From DASUXA01 sp036378155 (GTDB lineage Bacteria; Actinomycetota; Actinomycetes; Mycobacteriales; Micromonosporaceae): a stretch of 34,076 bases of DNA. The DNA lies in assembly GCA_036378155.1 (NCBI GenBank), contig DASUXA010000015.1, positions 1 to 34,076 of the forward strand. The letters run 5' to 3'. This document shows positions 6,868 through 13,907 of this stretch, one piece after another. How positions within the stretch are numbered: the stretch's first letter is position 1; each line of letters begins with the position of its first letter. Made by a program: the position numbers and the translations under genes. The notes beneath the pieces were generated by a model. It ran no database searches and was not told where the DNA came from. It saw only the letters and a program-made list of their open reading frames with translations.

Positions 6868-8025
6868 GTGGAACGACTGGTCAACCCGGTCCGCCAGTAC
6901 GACTGGGGCTCCCGGACGGTGATCGCCGCGCTGCTCGGACGGCCCACGCCGAGCCCCGGTCCCGAGGCCGAACTGTGGATGGGCGCGCACCCGAGCGATC
7001 CGTCCAGCCTGGTACGCCCCGGCGGTCCGGTGAGCCTGGCGACCGCTATCGAGGCGGACCCCGCCGGCATGCTCGGGGCGGTGGTCGCGAAGCGGTTCGG
7101 CGCCCGCCTGCCGTACCTGTTCAAGGTCCTCGCCGCTGAGCGCCCCCTGTCGCTGCAGGCGCATCCGGACGCGGAGCGGGCAGCGGCCCGGCACGCAGCC
7201 GGGGACGACAACTATCTCGACCCGTACCACAAGCCGGAACTGCTGGTTGCGCTCACCGAGTTCGACGGTCTGTGCGGCTTCCGCGACCCCGCCGTGTCGG
7301 CGGCGGTGCTCGCCGAGTTGCGGGTACCGGCACTCGACCCGGTGATCCGTCGGCTGTCCGAGGGCTCGGTCGGCGAGCGGCTGCGCGGCGCGGTCACCGC
7401 GCTGCTGACCTGGCCGGAAGGCGACCGGAAAGAAGTCGTCGCCGAGGTCGGGGCGGCTGCTCGGGACCGCACCGGTCGTCCGGAGTACGAGGTCGCGGCG
7501 CGCCTCGCCGACCAGTTTCCGGCGGACCTCGGTGTGGTGGTGGCGCTGCTGCTGAACCATGTACGACTCGCGCCCGGTGAGGCGATCTGGATGCCGGCCG
7601 GCAACCTGCACGCCTATCTCGGCGGTACCGGAGTCGAGATCATGGCGGCCAGCGACAACGTGCTGCGGGGCGGGCTGACCAGCAAGCGGATCGACGTCGC
7701 GGAGCTGCTGCGGGTGCTGCGTTTCGAGGTGTTCGCCGACCCGGTGGTGCGACCGGTACCGGTACGACCGGGCGTGCTCACCTGGTCCGTTCCGGTCGAG
7801 GAGTTCGCGCTCGTCAAGGCGACGGTGACGCAAGGCGGTCCGGCTGTCGACCTGCCGGGTCGCGGCCCGCGCATCGTGCTGTGCGTGTCCGGGAGCGTGG
7901 AGGTCGCCACCGGCGGCGAGCGGACCCGGCTCGGCTGCGGCGAGTCGGTGTTCCTGCCGGGTGACGCGCCATGCGCGTCGTGTGCCGGTACCGGCGAGGT
8001 GTTCCAGGCGGCGGTCGACGTCTGA
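6868..8025 (+). CDS. manA: Mannose-6-phosphate isomerase, class I
   Basis: This cytoplasmic zinc enzyme interconverts fructose-6-phosphate and mannose-6-phosphate. The 385 residues begin with the type-I signature VNPVRQYDWGS. Zinc ligands are visible in LSLQAHP (Q97, H99) and YHKPELLVAL (E124), with the fourth expected in the stretch WMPAGNLHAYLGG. The C-terminal cupin half ends in VFQAAVDV. Length is usual for actinobacterial ManA. The GTG starts one base after the CDF gene. It closes the operon begun by manB; the only terminator-like structure downstream is the hairpin at 8227-8280. Confidence 0.94.
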   Translation: MERLVNPVRQYDWGSRTVIAALLGRPTPSPGPEAELWMGAHPSDPSSLVRPGGPVSLATAIEADPAGMLGAVVAKRFGARLPYLFKVLAAERPLSLQAHPDAERAAARHAAGDDNYLDPYHKPELLVALTEFDGLCGFRDPAVSAAVLAELRVPALDPVIRRLSEGSVGERLRGAVTALLTWPEGDRKEVVAEVGAAARDRTGRPEYEVAARLADQFPADLGVVVALLLNHVRLAPGEAIWMPAGNLHAYLGGTGVEIMAASDNVLRGGLTSKRIDVAELLRVLRFEVFADPVVRPVPVRPGVLTWSVPVEEFALVKATVTQGGPAVDLPGRGPRIVLCVSGSVEVATGGERTRLGCGESVFLPGDAPCASCAGTGEVFQAAVDV

Positions 8026-8135
8026 CGCTGCGTCGTCGTAGCCGTTCGCGGCGGCGTTTCGTCCGGTCCTCGCCCCGGTGTCCGGGTCAAAGGCTGTGAC
8101 CTGCGGAAATGTCTGAAACGCAGGGCGCGATCCGC

Positions 8136-8164
8136 TTGACACTCCCGCGCCTGAGTGTGAGTCT
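8136..8164 (+). promoter_or_regulatory. Candidate promoter far upstream of ahcY
   Basis: A perfect -35 hexamer TTGACA (8136-8141) is followed by a 17-bp spacer ending in TGT (extended -10 type) and then GAGTCT (8159-8164). Transcription would begin near 8171, giving a leader of about 207 nt in front of ahcY that contains the 54-nt hairpin. The -35 is the best match to consensus I noticed in the window; the -10 is weaker. Confidence 0.5.
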
Positions 8165-8226
8165 TCAAGTACGCAGCGTTATCGAGACGAAGGTCCGACA
8201 CGCGCGGGGATCCAAACCGGGGGGAA

Positions 8227-8280
8227 GCGCGGGGCGGTGTCCAGGTGAGCGGAGGGGCGCTCCCTGGCACTGCCCCGCGC
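8227..8280 (+). terminator. 54-nt long hairpin between manA and ahcY (terminator or leader element)
   Basis: GCGCGGGGC (8227-8235) pairs with GCCCCGCGC (8272-8280); the stem continues through a G-T pair, GTG/CAC, a one-base bulge, CCAGG/CCTGG, and after an unpaired T, GAGCG/CGCTC around a 6-nt loop, about 23 pairs in all. GTTATATGT follows. As a terminator it would end the mannose operon. If the 8136 promoter is active, it lies inside the ahcY leader. A second GCGCGGGG at 8202-8209 could compete for the same 3' arm. Confidence 0.6.
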
Positions 8281-8329
8281 GTTATATGTCCGCCTCATCC
8301 CGCTCCAGCTTGCCCTGAGTGGCGACACG

Positions 8330-8335
8330 TACAGT
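8330..8335 (+). promoter_or_regulatory. Candidate proximal ahcY -10 element
   Basis: TACAGT fits TAnnnT and lies about 43 bases before the ahcY start, placing transcription near 8342. No good -35 lies at the right distance (TTGCCC at 8310 is only 14 bases away). If this is the main promoter, the upstream hairpin belongs to the manA transcript. Confidence 0.35.
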
Positions 8336-8377
8336 GGGATCGTCGCGCAGATGTCCACCTGATTCTGGAGAACGCCT

Positions 8378-9865
8378 GTGACCAGCACGCTGTCACCGAA
8401 CACCGCGTCCGTTCGCCCCCGGAGCCTCGCCGAGGGCGACTTCAAGGTCGCCGACCTTTCGCTCGCCGCGTTCGGACGTAAGGAGATCCAACTCGCCGAG
8501 CACGAGATGCCCGGTCTGATGGCGGTACGCCGCGAGTACGCCGACGCGCAGCCGCTGCGCGGCGCGCGCATCACCGGGTCGCTGCACATGACGATCCAGA
8601 CCGCGGTACTCATCGAGACGCTGGTCGCGCTCGGCGCGCAGGTCCGCTGGGCGTCCTGCAACATCTTCTCCACCCAGGACCACGCCGCGGCAGCGGTCGT
8701 CGTCGGTCCCGACGGCACGGTCGACGAACCGCGCGGCGTGCCGGTGTACGCGTGGAAGGGCGAGAGCCTCGACGAGTACTGGTGGTGCACCGAGCAGGTG
8801 CTGGTCTGGCCCGACGGGCAGGGCCCGAACATGATCCTCGACGACGGCGGTGACGCGACGCTGCTGGTCCACAAGGGCGTGCAGTTCGAGCGTGACGGCG
8901 CGGTGCCGTCGCCGGAGACGGCCGACAGCGAGGAGTACGCGGTCATCCTGCGGCTGCTCGCCCGCTCGCTGTCCGAGGACGGTCAGCGGTGGACCCGGAT
9001 CGCGAACGCCATCAAGGGCGTCACCGAGGAGACGACCACCGGTGTGCACCGGCTGTACGAGATGCAGGCGTCCGGCACCCTGCTGTTCCCGGCGATCAAC
9101 GTCAACGACTCGGTGACCAAGTCGAAGTTCGACAACAAGTACGGTTGCCGCCACTCGCTGATCGACGGCATCAACCGCGCCACCGACGTGCTGATCGGCG
9201 GCAAGGTCGCGGTGGTGTGCGGGTACGGCGACGTGGGCAAGGGTTGCGCCGAGTCGCTGCGCGGCCAGGGCGCCCGCGTCATCGTGACCGAGGTGGACCC
9301 GATCTGCGCGCTGCAGGCAGCGATGGACGGGTACCAGGTCACCACGATCGACGACGTGGTGGAGACCGCCGACATCTTCGTCACCGCGACCGGCTGCAAG
9401 AACGTCATCACGGCGGAGCACATGAGCCGGATGAAGCACCAGGCGATCGTCGGCAACATCGGGCACTTCGACAACGAGATCGACATGGCTGGGCTGGCGC
9501 GCCTGGACGGGGTCCGCAAGGTCAACATTAAGCCGCAGGTCGACGAGTGGGTGTTCCCCGACGGTCGCGCGATCATCGTGCTGTCCGAAGGGCGGCTGCT
9601 GAACCTGGGCAACGCGACCGGGCACCCGAGCTTCGTGATGTCGAACTCCTTCACCAACCAGGTGATCGCCCAGATCGAGTTGTTCACCAGGACCGACGAG
9701 TACCCGCTCGGCGTGTACACGCTGCCGAAGCACCTGGACGAAAAGGTCGCCCGGCTGCACCTGGACGCCCTCGGCGTGAAGCTGACCCGGTTGTCGAAGG
9801 AGCAGGCAGAGTACCTCGGTGTGCCGGTCGACGGTCCGTACAAGGCGGAGCACTACCGGTACTGA
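8378..9865 (+). CDS. ahcY: Adenosylhomocysteinase (SAH hydrolase)
   Basis: AhcY reversibly splits S-adenosylhomocysteine to adenosine and homocysteine, removing the inhibitory product of methylation. The 495 residues show the substrate domain (RITGSLHMTIQTAVLIETL, then CNIFSTQDHAAAA), the NAD-binding signature VCGYGDVGKGCAESL (about 279-293), GNIGHFDNEID, and the conserved C-terminal tail ending HYRY. It has the longer length usual in actinobacteria. The GTG start is set by GGAG at 8367-8370, seven bases upstream. It is a single-gene unit closed by a strong hairpin. CTCCAG at 8303-8308 is complementary to CTGGAG over the ribosome binding site. Confidence 0.97.
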   Translation: MTSTLSPNTASVRPRSLAEGDFKVADLSLAAFGRKEIQLAEHEMPGLMAVRREYADAQPLRGARITGSLHMTIQTAVLIETLVALGAQVRWASCNIFSTQDHAAAAVVVGPDGTVDEPRGVPVYAWKGESLDEYWWCTEQVLVWPDGQGPNMILDDGGDATLLVHKGVQFERDGAVPSPETADSEEYAVILRLLARSLSEDGQRWTRIANAIKGVTEETTTGVHRLYEMQASGTLLFPAINVNDSVTKSKFDNKYGCRHSLIDGINRATDVLIGGKVAVVCGYGDVGKGCAESLRGQGARVIVTEVDPICALQAAMDGYQVTTIDDVVETADIFVTATGCKNVITAEHMSRMKHQAIVGNIGHFDNEIDMAGLARLDGVRKVNIKPQVDEWVFPDGRAIIVLSEGRLLNLGNATGHPSFVMSNSFTNQVIAQIELFTRTDEYPLGVYTLPKHLDEKVARLHLDALGVKLTRLSKEQAEYLGVPVDGPYKAEHYRY

Positions 9866-9876
9866 TCGAGTCGCGA

Positions 9877-9914
9877 CGGCGGCGCCCCGAGCCGAACGGC
9901 TCGGGGCGCCGCCG
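9877..9914 (+). terminator. ahcY terminator hairpin
   Basis: A perfect 17-bp stem (9877-9893 with 9898-9914) closes a GAAC loop, starting 11 bases after the ahcY stop. There is no T-run, as usual for high-GC actinobacterial terminators. Confidence 0.8.
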
Positions 9915-9924
9915 CCTGTCCGAG

Positions 9925-10040
9925 CTGTCCGAGGGTCGCAGGTCGGGGCGCCGCGCCGCCTGAGCCGCCGTCTGTCGGAGGGTCGCGTTGGGGGGGGCGC
10001 CGCGGGCCGGGCTGTCGCGCCGGGCCTGGCGGCGCCGGCG
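9925..10040. repeat. 47-bp imperfect duplication with an 8-G run
   Basis: CTGTCCGAGGGTCGC at 9925 recurs as CTGTCGGAGGGTCGC at 9972, each followed by a G-rich then CGCC-rich tail. The second copy contains eight consecutive G (9990-9997). It lies between the ahcY terminator and the iron box, and no gene is seen in it. Confidence 0.5.
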
Positions 10041-10080
10041 TGACGGTACCGGAAAGGGGTACTTCCAGGCTCGCGGCCGC

Positions 10081-10141
10081 TTGACGGGGGCAGGCGCGGC
10101 TAGGCTAAGGTAAGTCTGACCTAAGTAAGGATTGCCTTACT
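10081..10141 (+). promoter_or_regulatory. DtxR/IdeR-type iron box and promoter of the efe genes
   Basis: TAAGGTAAGTCTGACCTAA (10106-10124) matches the 19-bp DtxR/IdeR consensus at 15 positions by my alignment. Directly downstream, AGTAAGG-ATTG-CCTTACT (10124-10141) is a second perfect 7-bp dyad of similar composition. TTGACG at 10081-10086 and TAAGGT at 10106-10111 could be the -35 and -10 (19-bp spacer), so a bound repressor would cover the -10. This predicts repression in iron-replete cells. GGGAG at 10155 is the ribosome binding site. Confidence 0.75.
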
Positions 10142-10165
10142 AAACTCGGATCTCGGGAGCGTCCC

Positions 10166-11089
10166 GTGAGCCACGCTGTTCTCGGCAACTACCTCATCGG
10201 TCTCCGCGAGGGGCTGGAGGCGACTCTGGTCGTCAGCATCCTCGTCGCGTTCCTGGTCCGATCCGGGCGGCGCGAGCGCCTGGCTCAGGTCTGGGCCGGC
10301 GTCGTGGCGGCGGTGCTGCTGTCCGTCGGGTTCGGCGCGCTGCTCACCTTCGTCGCGGAGGACCTGCTCAGTCCGGCTGGGCACGAACTGTTCGACGCCG
10401 TCACGTCGGTCGCCGCCGTCGCGTTCGTCACCTGGATGATCTTCTGGATGCGGCGTACCGCCCGTCGACTGTCCGGCGACCTGCGGGGAAAGCTGGCAGA
10501 CGCGTTGAGCATGGGCGCGTTCGCCGTAGTCGGCATGGCGTTCCTCGCCGTGGTCCGCGAAGGGCTGGAGACGACGCTGCTCTTCTACGCCGCCGCGCAG
10601 GGCGCGACCACCTCCCGCGGCCCGCTGCTCGGGATCACGTTGGGGGTGGCGACCGCTGTGGCGCTCGGCTACCTGATGTACCGCAGCGCTGTCAAGATCA
10701 ACCTGAGCAGGTTCTTCACCTGGACCGGGCTGCTGTTGATCCTGGTCGCGGCCGGCATCTTCAAGTACGGCATCCACGACTTCCAGGAGTCCGGCGTGCT
10801 GCCCGGCGGCGAGACGCACGCCTTCGACATCTCCGCCTGGTTCAACCCCGACACCTGGTACGCGGCCCTGCTCGGCGGAATGTTCAACATCTCGGCGACG
10901 CCCTCGGTGCTCGAGGTGGTGGCGTGGTTCGCCTACGCGGTACCGGTCCTCGTGCTGTTCCTGTGGCCGTCCCGCCCCGCGAAGGCGCCCGCCTCCGCCG
11001 ACCGGGCGGCTGCGACCCCGGCTGCCGTGGCGGGCGCGCAGAGCAACGGGTCGCGCACGTCGGCGGACGCGCCGGCGAGCCGTACCTGA
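10166..11089 (+). CDS. efeU: High-affinity iron permease EfeU (FTR1 family)
   Basis: The 307-residue inner-membrane protein has about seven hydrophobic spans and the two FTR1 iron-binding RExxE motifs: REGLE at 14-18 and REGLE at 131-135. The family imports iron, in EfeUOB systems working with the periplasmic EfeO and the haem peroxidase EfeB. The C-terminal 45 or so residues after LFLWPSRPAK are a low-complexity Ala-rich tail. The GTG start is supported by GGGAG and by the family N-terminus (YLIGLREGLEA). It is followed 89 bases later by a cupredoxin-only EfeO-like lipoprotein, and no efeB lies in the window. Iron control is predicted from the DtxR-type box upstream. Confidence 0.93.
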   Translation: MSHAVLGNYLIGLREGLEATLVVSILVAFLVRSGRRERLAQVWAGVVAAVLLSVGFGALLTFVAEDLLSPAGHELFDAVTSVAAVAFVTWMIFWMRRTARRLSGDLRGKLADALSMGAFAVVGMAFLAVVREGLETTLLFYAAAQGATTSRGPLLGITLGVATAVALGYLMYRSAVKINLSRFFTWTGLLLILVAAGIFKYGIHDFQESGVLPGGETHAFDISAWFNPDTWYAALLGGMFNISATPSVLEVVAWFAYAVPVLVLFLWPSRPAKAPASADRAAATPAAVAGAQSNGSRTSADAPASRT

Positions 11090-11178
11090 GCCGACGGTGC
11101 GGCCTCGCCGTGCGGTGGGCGAACAACCGCCGTCGCCGCTCCCGTTCACCCGACCGTTCCGACCCCCTGGAGAGTGAC

Positions 11179-11553
11179 GTGCGCCGGACGAGCGTCCTGA
11201 CCCTCGCGCTGGCGGGTACCGCCGCGGGCCTGCTGACCGTCGCGGGCTGCGGCGCAGGCGACTCCGCAGCCGCCCAGTCGGTCGCGGTGACCGCGACGGA
11301 CACGACCTGCGCGCTCGCCCGTACCGACCTGCCGGCGGGCACCACCGAGTTCACGGTGACGAACAAGGGCACTAAGGTGACCGAGTTCTACGTGTACGGC
11401 TCGGACGGCAGCGTCAAGGGCGAGGTGGAGGACATCGGGCCGGGGGTCACCCGGTCGCTGCGGGCCGACCTGAAAGCCGGGCAGTACGAGGCTGCCTGCA
11501 AGCCGGGCATGACCGGGGACGGTATCCGCACCAAGCTCACGGTGAGTGGCTAG
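11179..11553 (+). CDS. EfeO-like cupredoxin-domain lipoprotein lacking the M75 domain
   Basis: The 124-residue lipoprotein has a signal peptide with lipobox TVAGC (C24), then one EfeO-type cupredoxin domain with VTATDTTCALARTDLPAG, FTVTNKGTKVTEFYVYG and YEAACKPGM. Full EfeO continues after LTVSG into an imelysin/M75 domain of about 250 residues; here a TAG follows LTVSG exactly at the domain border and I found no M75-like frame afterwards. It probably binds iron or copper outside the membrane and hands it to EfeU. The GTG start was chosen for the signal peptide and GGAGAG upstream. Likely co-transcribed with efeU. Confidence 0.85.
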   Translation: MRRTSVLTLALAGTAAGLLTVAGCGAGDSAAAQSVAVTATDTTCALARTDLPAGTTEFTVTNKGTKVTEFYVYGSDGSVKGEVEDIGPGVTRSLRADLKAGQYEAACKPGMTGDGIRTKLTVSG

Positions 11554-11575
11554 GCAAATACCGTTCGTTTATCTT

Positions 11576-11607
11576 GTCGCGCGCTCGTGTCCTTTCGGGC
11601 GCGCGAC
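11576..11607 (+). terminator. Terminator after the efe genes
   Basis: GTCGCGCGCTCG pairs with CGGGCGCGCGAC (12 pairs including one G-U) around an 8-nt loop, 22 bases after the lipoprotein stop. Confidence 0.7.
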
Positions 11608-12082
11608 GTCCTGGTTGTACAAACCATGGTCGTGTGACGGCTACGTGCGCTGCCCGAACGTCGCGCGATTCGCCGTCGCGTCCGGGCGACGGCGTGCCGC
11701 AGGGGTGCGACCGCAGCTCGCGCCGCGGCGGCGGGGACCGGTCCACCACCCAGGTCCTGCTGGTCGTACCAGTCGCGACGGTCGCCCGGAGGGCGGCGTG
11801 ACGCACCGGTTCTGGTACGCCTGGTCGGATATTTCCGGTCAGGTCAGTCGGGAGTGGTGGGCTGATATATCCACTCAGTCACTAAACTCTGACCCTTCGG
11901 ATGAGGTCCATAACTTCGGCACGCCAGGTCCATAACGGGAGAGTCACGAATCACCTGCGCCTCTTTGCAGCAGGCGCGCGCCGTCGTTTCCTTTAGGCAC
12001 TACAACGCAGCCCGGCTGGTCGAGGTCCGGAATCCCGGACCAGACTCAGCCTGGCCGGCTGCGGTAGCCGACTGGAGGGGAC
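11608..12082. other. 475-bp non-coding region upstream of the opp operon
   Basis: No credible gene. The part from about 11826 to 11940 is clearly less GC-rich than its surroundings and is the likely regulatory region of oppA. A foldable stretch at 12014-12051 (outer GGCTG/CAGCC, inner perfect GGTCCGG/CCGGACC with AATC loop) would lie in the mRNA leader. Confidence 0.5.
11889..11936 (+). promoter_or_regulatory. Candidate oppA promoter overlapped by a direct repeat
   Basis: CTGACC (11889-11894) and TAACTT (11911-11916) are spaced by 16 bp and could be -35 and -10. AGGTCCATAAC occurs at 11904-11914 and again at 11926-11936, exactly 22 bp apart, so one copy overlaps the -10 and the other lies over the start-point region. 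This is the arrangement expected of a regulator bound on one face of the DNA. Prediction only. Confidence 0.35.
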
Positions 12083-13795
12083 ATGCGCACATCGAAGAGG
12101 CTCGCGGGCCTCGTCGCGGTCGGCGCCGCCTCGCTGCTCGTGGTCTCGGGATGTGGTGGTGGGAGCAAGGACAACGGCTCCCAGCAGCACAACTCGGCGA
12201 GCTTCGCGGACTGCGCCACCAAGCCGAACGACTGCAACGGCGGTAAGACGAAGCAGGGCGGGACGCTCACCTACACGATCGAGAAGAAGATCACCGGTTG
12301 GAACCTGCTCGACGCGGACTCCAACACGTTCGACTTCGCGGAGGTCCTGGACGGCGTGCTCCCGCAGCCGTTCCTCGTCTACCCGGACCTGTCCGTCAAG
12401 ATCAATGACGACATGATGGTCTCGATCGAGCAGACCAGCAGCAACCCGCAGACCATCGTGTACAAGATCCGCCCCGAGGCGGTCTGGGACGACGGCACGC
12501 CGATCAGCGCGGACGACTTCATCTACGCGTGGAAGACGCAGAACGGCAAGGACTGCCCGGACTGCTCCGCCGCGTCGACCGCCGGTTACGACCAGATCAA
12601 GTCGGTTACCGGCTCGGACAACGGCAAGACCGTGACCGTCGTGTACAACACGCCGTTCACCGACTGGAAGCAGCCGTTCTCGCCGCTGTACCCGGCGCAC
12701 ATCGCCAAGCAGCACGGTGACCTGGCCGCCTCGTGGAAGTGGTTCAACGAGAACCAGCCGACCTACTCGGCCGGTCCGTTCAAGATCTCGGACTACCAGA
12801 AGGACGTCTCGGTCACCGAGGTGCCGAACCCGAAGTGGTACGGCAAGGTCAAGCCGAGCCTCGACAAGCTGGTCTTCCGCATCATCACGGACCAGTCGCA
12901 GGAAGTTCCGGCCCTGCAGAACAACGAGGTCCAGGCGATCTACCCGCAGCCGAGCCAGGACATCGTCGACCAGGTCAAGGCGCTGCCGAACGTGCAGTAC
13001 ATGCTGGGCAAGGGTCTGGTCTGGGAGCACCTCGACCTGAACCTGAAGAACCCGCTGCTCGCCGACAAGGCGCTGCGTCAGGCGATCTTCACGGCGATCG
13101 ACCGCCAGGCGATCATCGACAAGACGGTCGGCCAGTTCGTTCCGGGCATGAAGCCGCTGAACAACCACAACTTCGTACCGGGCCAGGACGGCTACAAGGA
13201 CACCATCACCTCGACCGGCCAGGGCGCCGGCAAGGTGGATGACGCCAAGAAGATCCTGACCGACGCCGGGTACCAGGGCGTGGGCACCGACCTGAAGACC
13301 AAGGACGGCAAGCCGGTCACCCTGCGGATCAGCTACACCAACGGCAACACGCTGCGTAAGGCGAGCTGCGAGCTGATCCAGTCGCAGTTGAGCCAGCTGG
13401 GCATCAAGGTCACCATCGTCCCGATCCAGTCGCTGGGCAAGACCCTGAGCTCGGGTGACTTCGACATCATCATCTTCGCGTGGGTCAGCACGCCGTTCCC
13501 GTACGCCGGTGCGATCCAGCTGTGGGGCAGCACCAGTGACAGCAACTACGGTCACTGGACCAACGCGGAGAGTGACAAGCTGCTGAAGGACGCGGCCGCG
13601 GAGACGGACCAGAAGAAGGCGACGGACGACCTGAACCAGGCCGACCAGATCATGTCCAACGACGCGTACGTGCTGCCGCTGTTCCAGAAGCCGACGTTCC
13701 TCGCGGTGTACACGAACTACGCGAACATCCGCGACAACGCGACGAACCAGGGCCCGCCGTACAACACCCAGGAGTGGGGCCTGCGCGCCTCCTGA
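12083..13795 (+). CDS. oppA: Oligopeptide ABC transporter substrate-binding lipoprotein
   Basis: The 570-residue SBP_bac_5 (DppA/OppA family, cluster C) protein is anchored outside the membrane, where it captures peptides for the permease encoded downstream. Its signal peptide has lipobox VVSGC (C24) followed by a Gly/Ser/Asn-rich linker; the body carries the family landmarks VWDDGTPISADDFIYAWK and LADKALRQAIFTAIDR. The ending LPLFQKPTFLAVY plus NTQEWGL is typical of actinobacterial members. The ATG is supported by GGAGGGG. A 22-bp hairpin downstream separates it from oppB, consistent with making more binding protein than permease. The substrate could also be another oligomer. Confidence 0.92.
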   Translation: MRTSKRLAGLVAVGAASLLVVSGCGGGSKDNGSQQHNSASFADCATKPNDCNGGKTKQGGTLTYTIEKKITGWNLLDADSNTFDFAEVLDGVLPQPFLVYPDLSVKINDDMMVSIEQTSSNPQTIVYKIRPEAVWDDGTPISADDFIYAWKTQNGKDCPDCSAASTAGYDQIKSVTGSDNGKTVTVVYNTPFTDWKQPFSPLYPAHIAKQHGDLAASWKWFNENQPTYSAGPFKISDYQKDVSVTEVPNPKWYGKVKPSLDKLVFRIITDQSQEVPALQNNEVQAIYPQPSQDIVDQVKALPNVQYMLGKGLVWEHLDLNLKNPLLADKALRQAIFTAIDRQAIIDKTVGQFVPGMKPLNNHNFVPGQDGYKDTITSTGQGAGKVDDAKKILTDAGYQGVGTDLKTKDGKPVTLRISYTNGNTLRKASCELIQSQLSQLGIKVTIVPIQSLGKTLSSGDFDIIIFAWVSTPFPYAGAIQLWGSTSDSNYGHWTNAESDKLLKDAAAETDQKKATDDLNQADQIMSNDAYVLPLFQKPTFLAVYTNYANIRDNATNQGPPYNTQEWGLRAS

Positions 13796-13833
13796 CGGAC
13801 GTGTCCGTCAGCACGCGCTAGCCGCACAGCAAC

Positions 13834-13880
13834 CAGTAGTCGGACCCCGGACGCCCCCGGCGTCCGGGGTCCGACTACTG
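13834..13880 (+). terminator. 22-bp perfect hairpin between oppA and oppB
   Basis: Bases 13834-13855 pair perfectly with 13859-13880 around a CCC loop. It lies 38 bases after the oppA stop and 27 bases before the oppB start. It most likely acts as a partial terminator or 3'-end stabiliser inside the operon, since no separate promoter is obvious for oppB. Confidence 0.8.
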
Positions 13881-13907
13881 TGGCCCCAGTCCGCCGGAAG
13901 GTCCCCG

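Noticed and set aside
8171..8377. SAH riboswitch upstream of ahcY
   Set aside because: GAGGGGCGCT at 8252-8261 recalls part of the SAH-riboswitch core, but it sits in the loop and arm of a long hairpin and the expected closing stem and pseudoknot partner are not there. I keep only a general cis-regulatory hypothesis.
9990..9997. Phase-variable G-tract
   Set aside because: The eight-G run is in noncoding DNA over 100 bases from the efe promoter elements, and nothing suggests it controls a gene.
11546..11935. Remnant of the EfeO M75 domain after the short lipoprotein
   Set aside because: None of the three forward frames after 11553 shows M75-like sequence, and a terminator hairpin follows within 25 bases.
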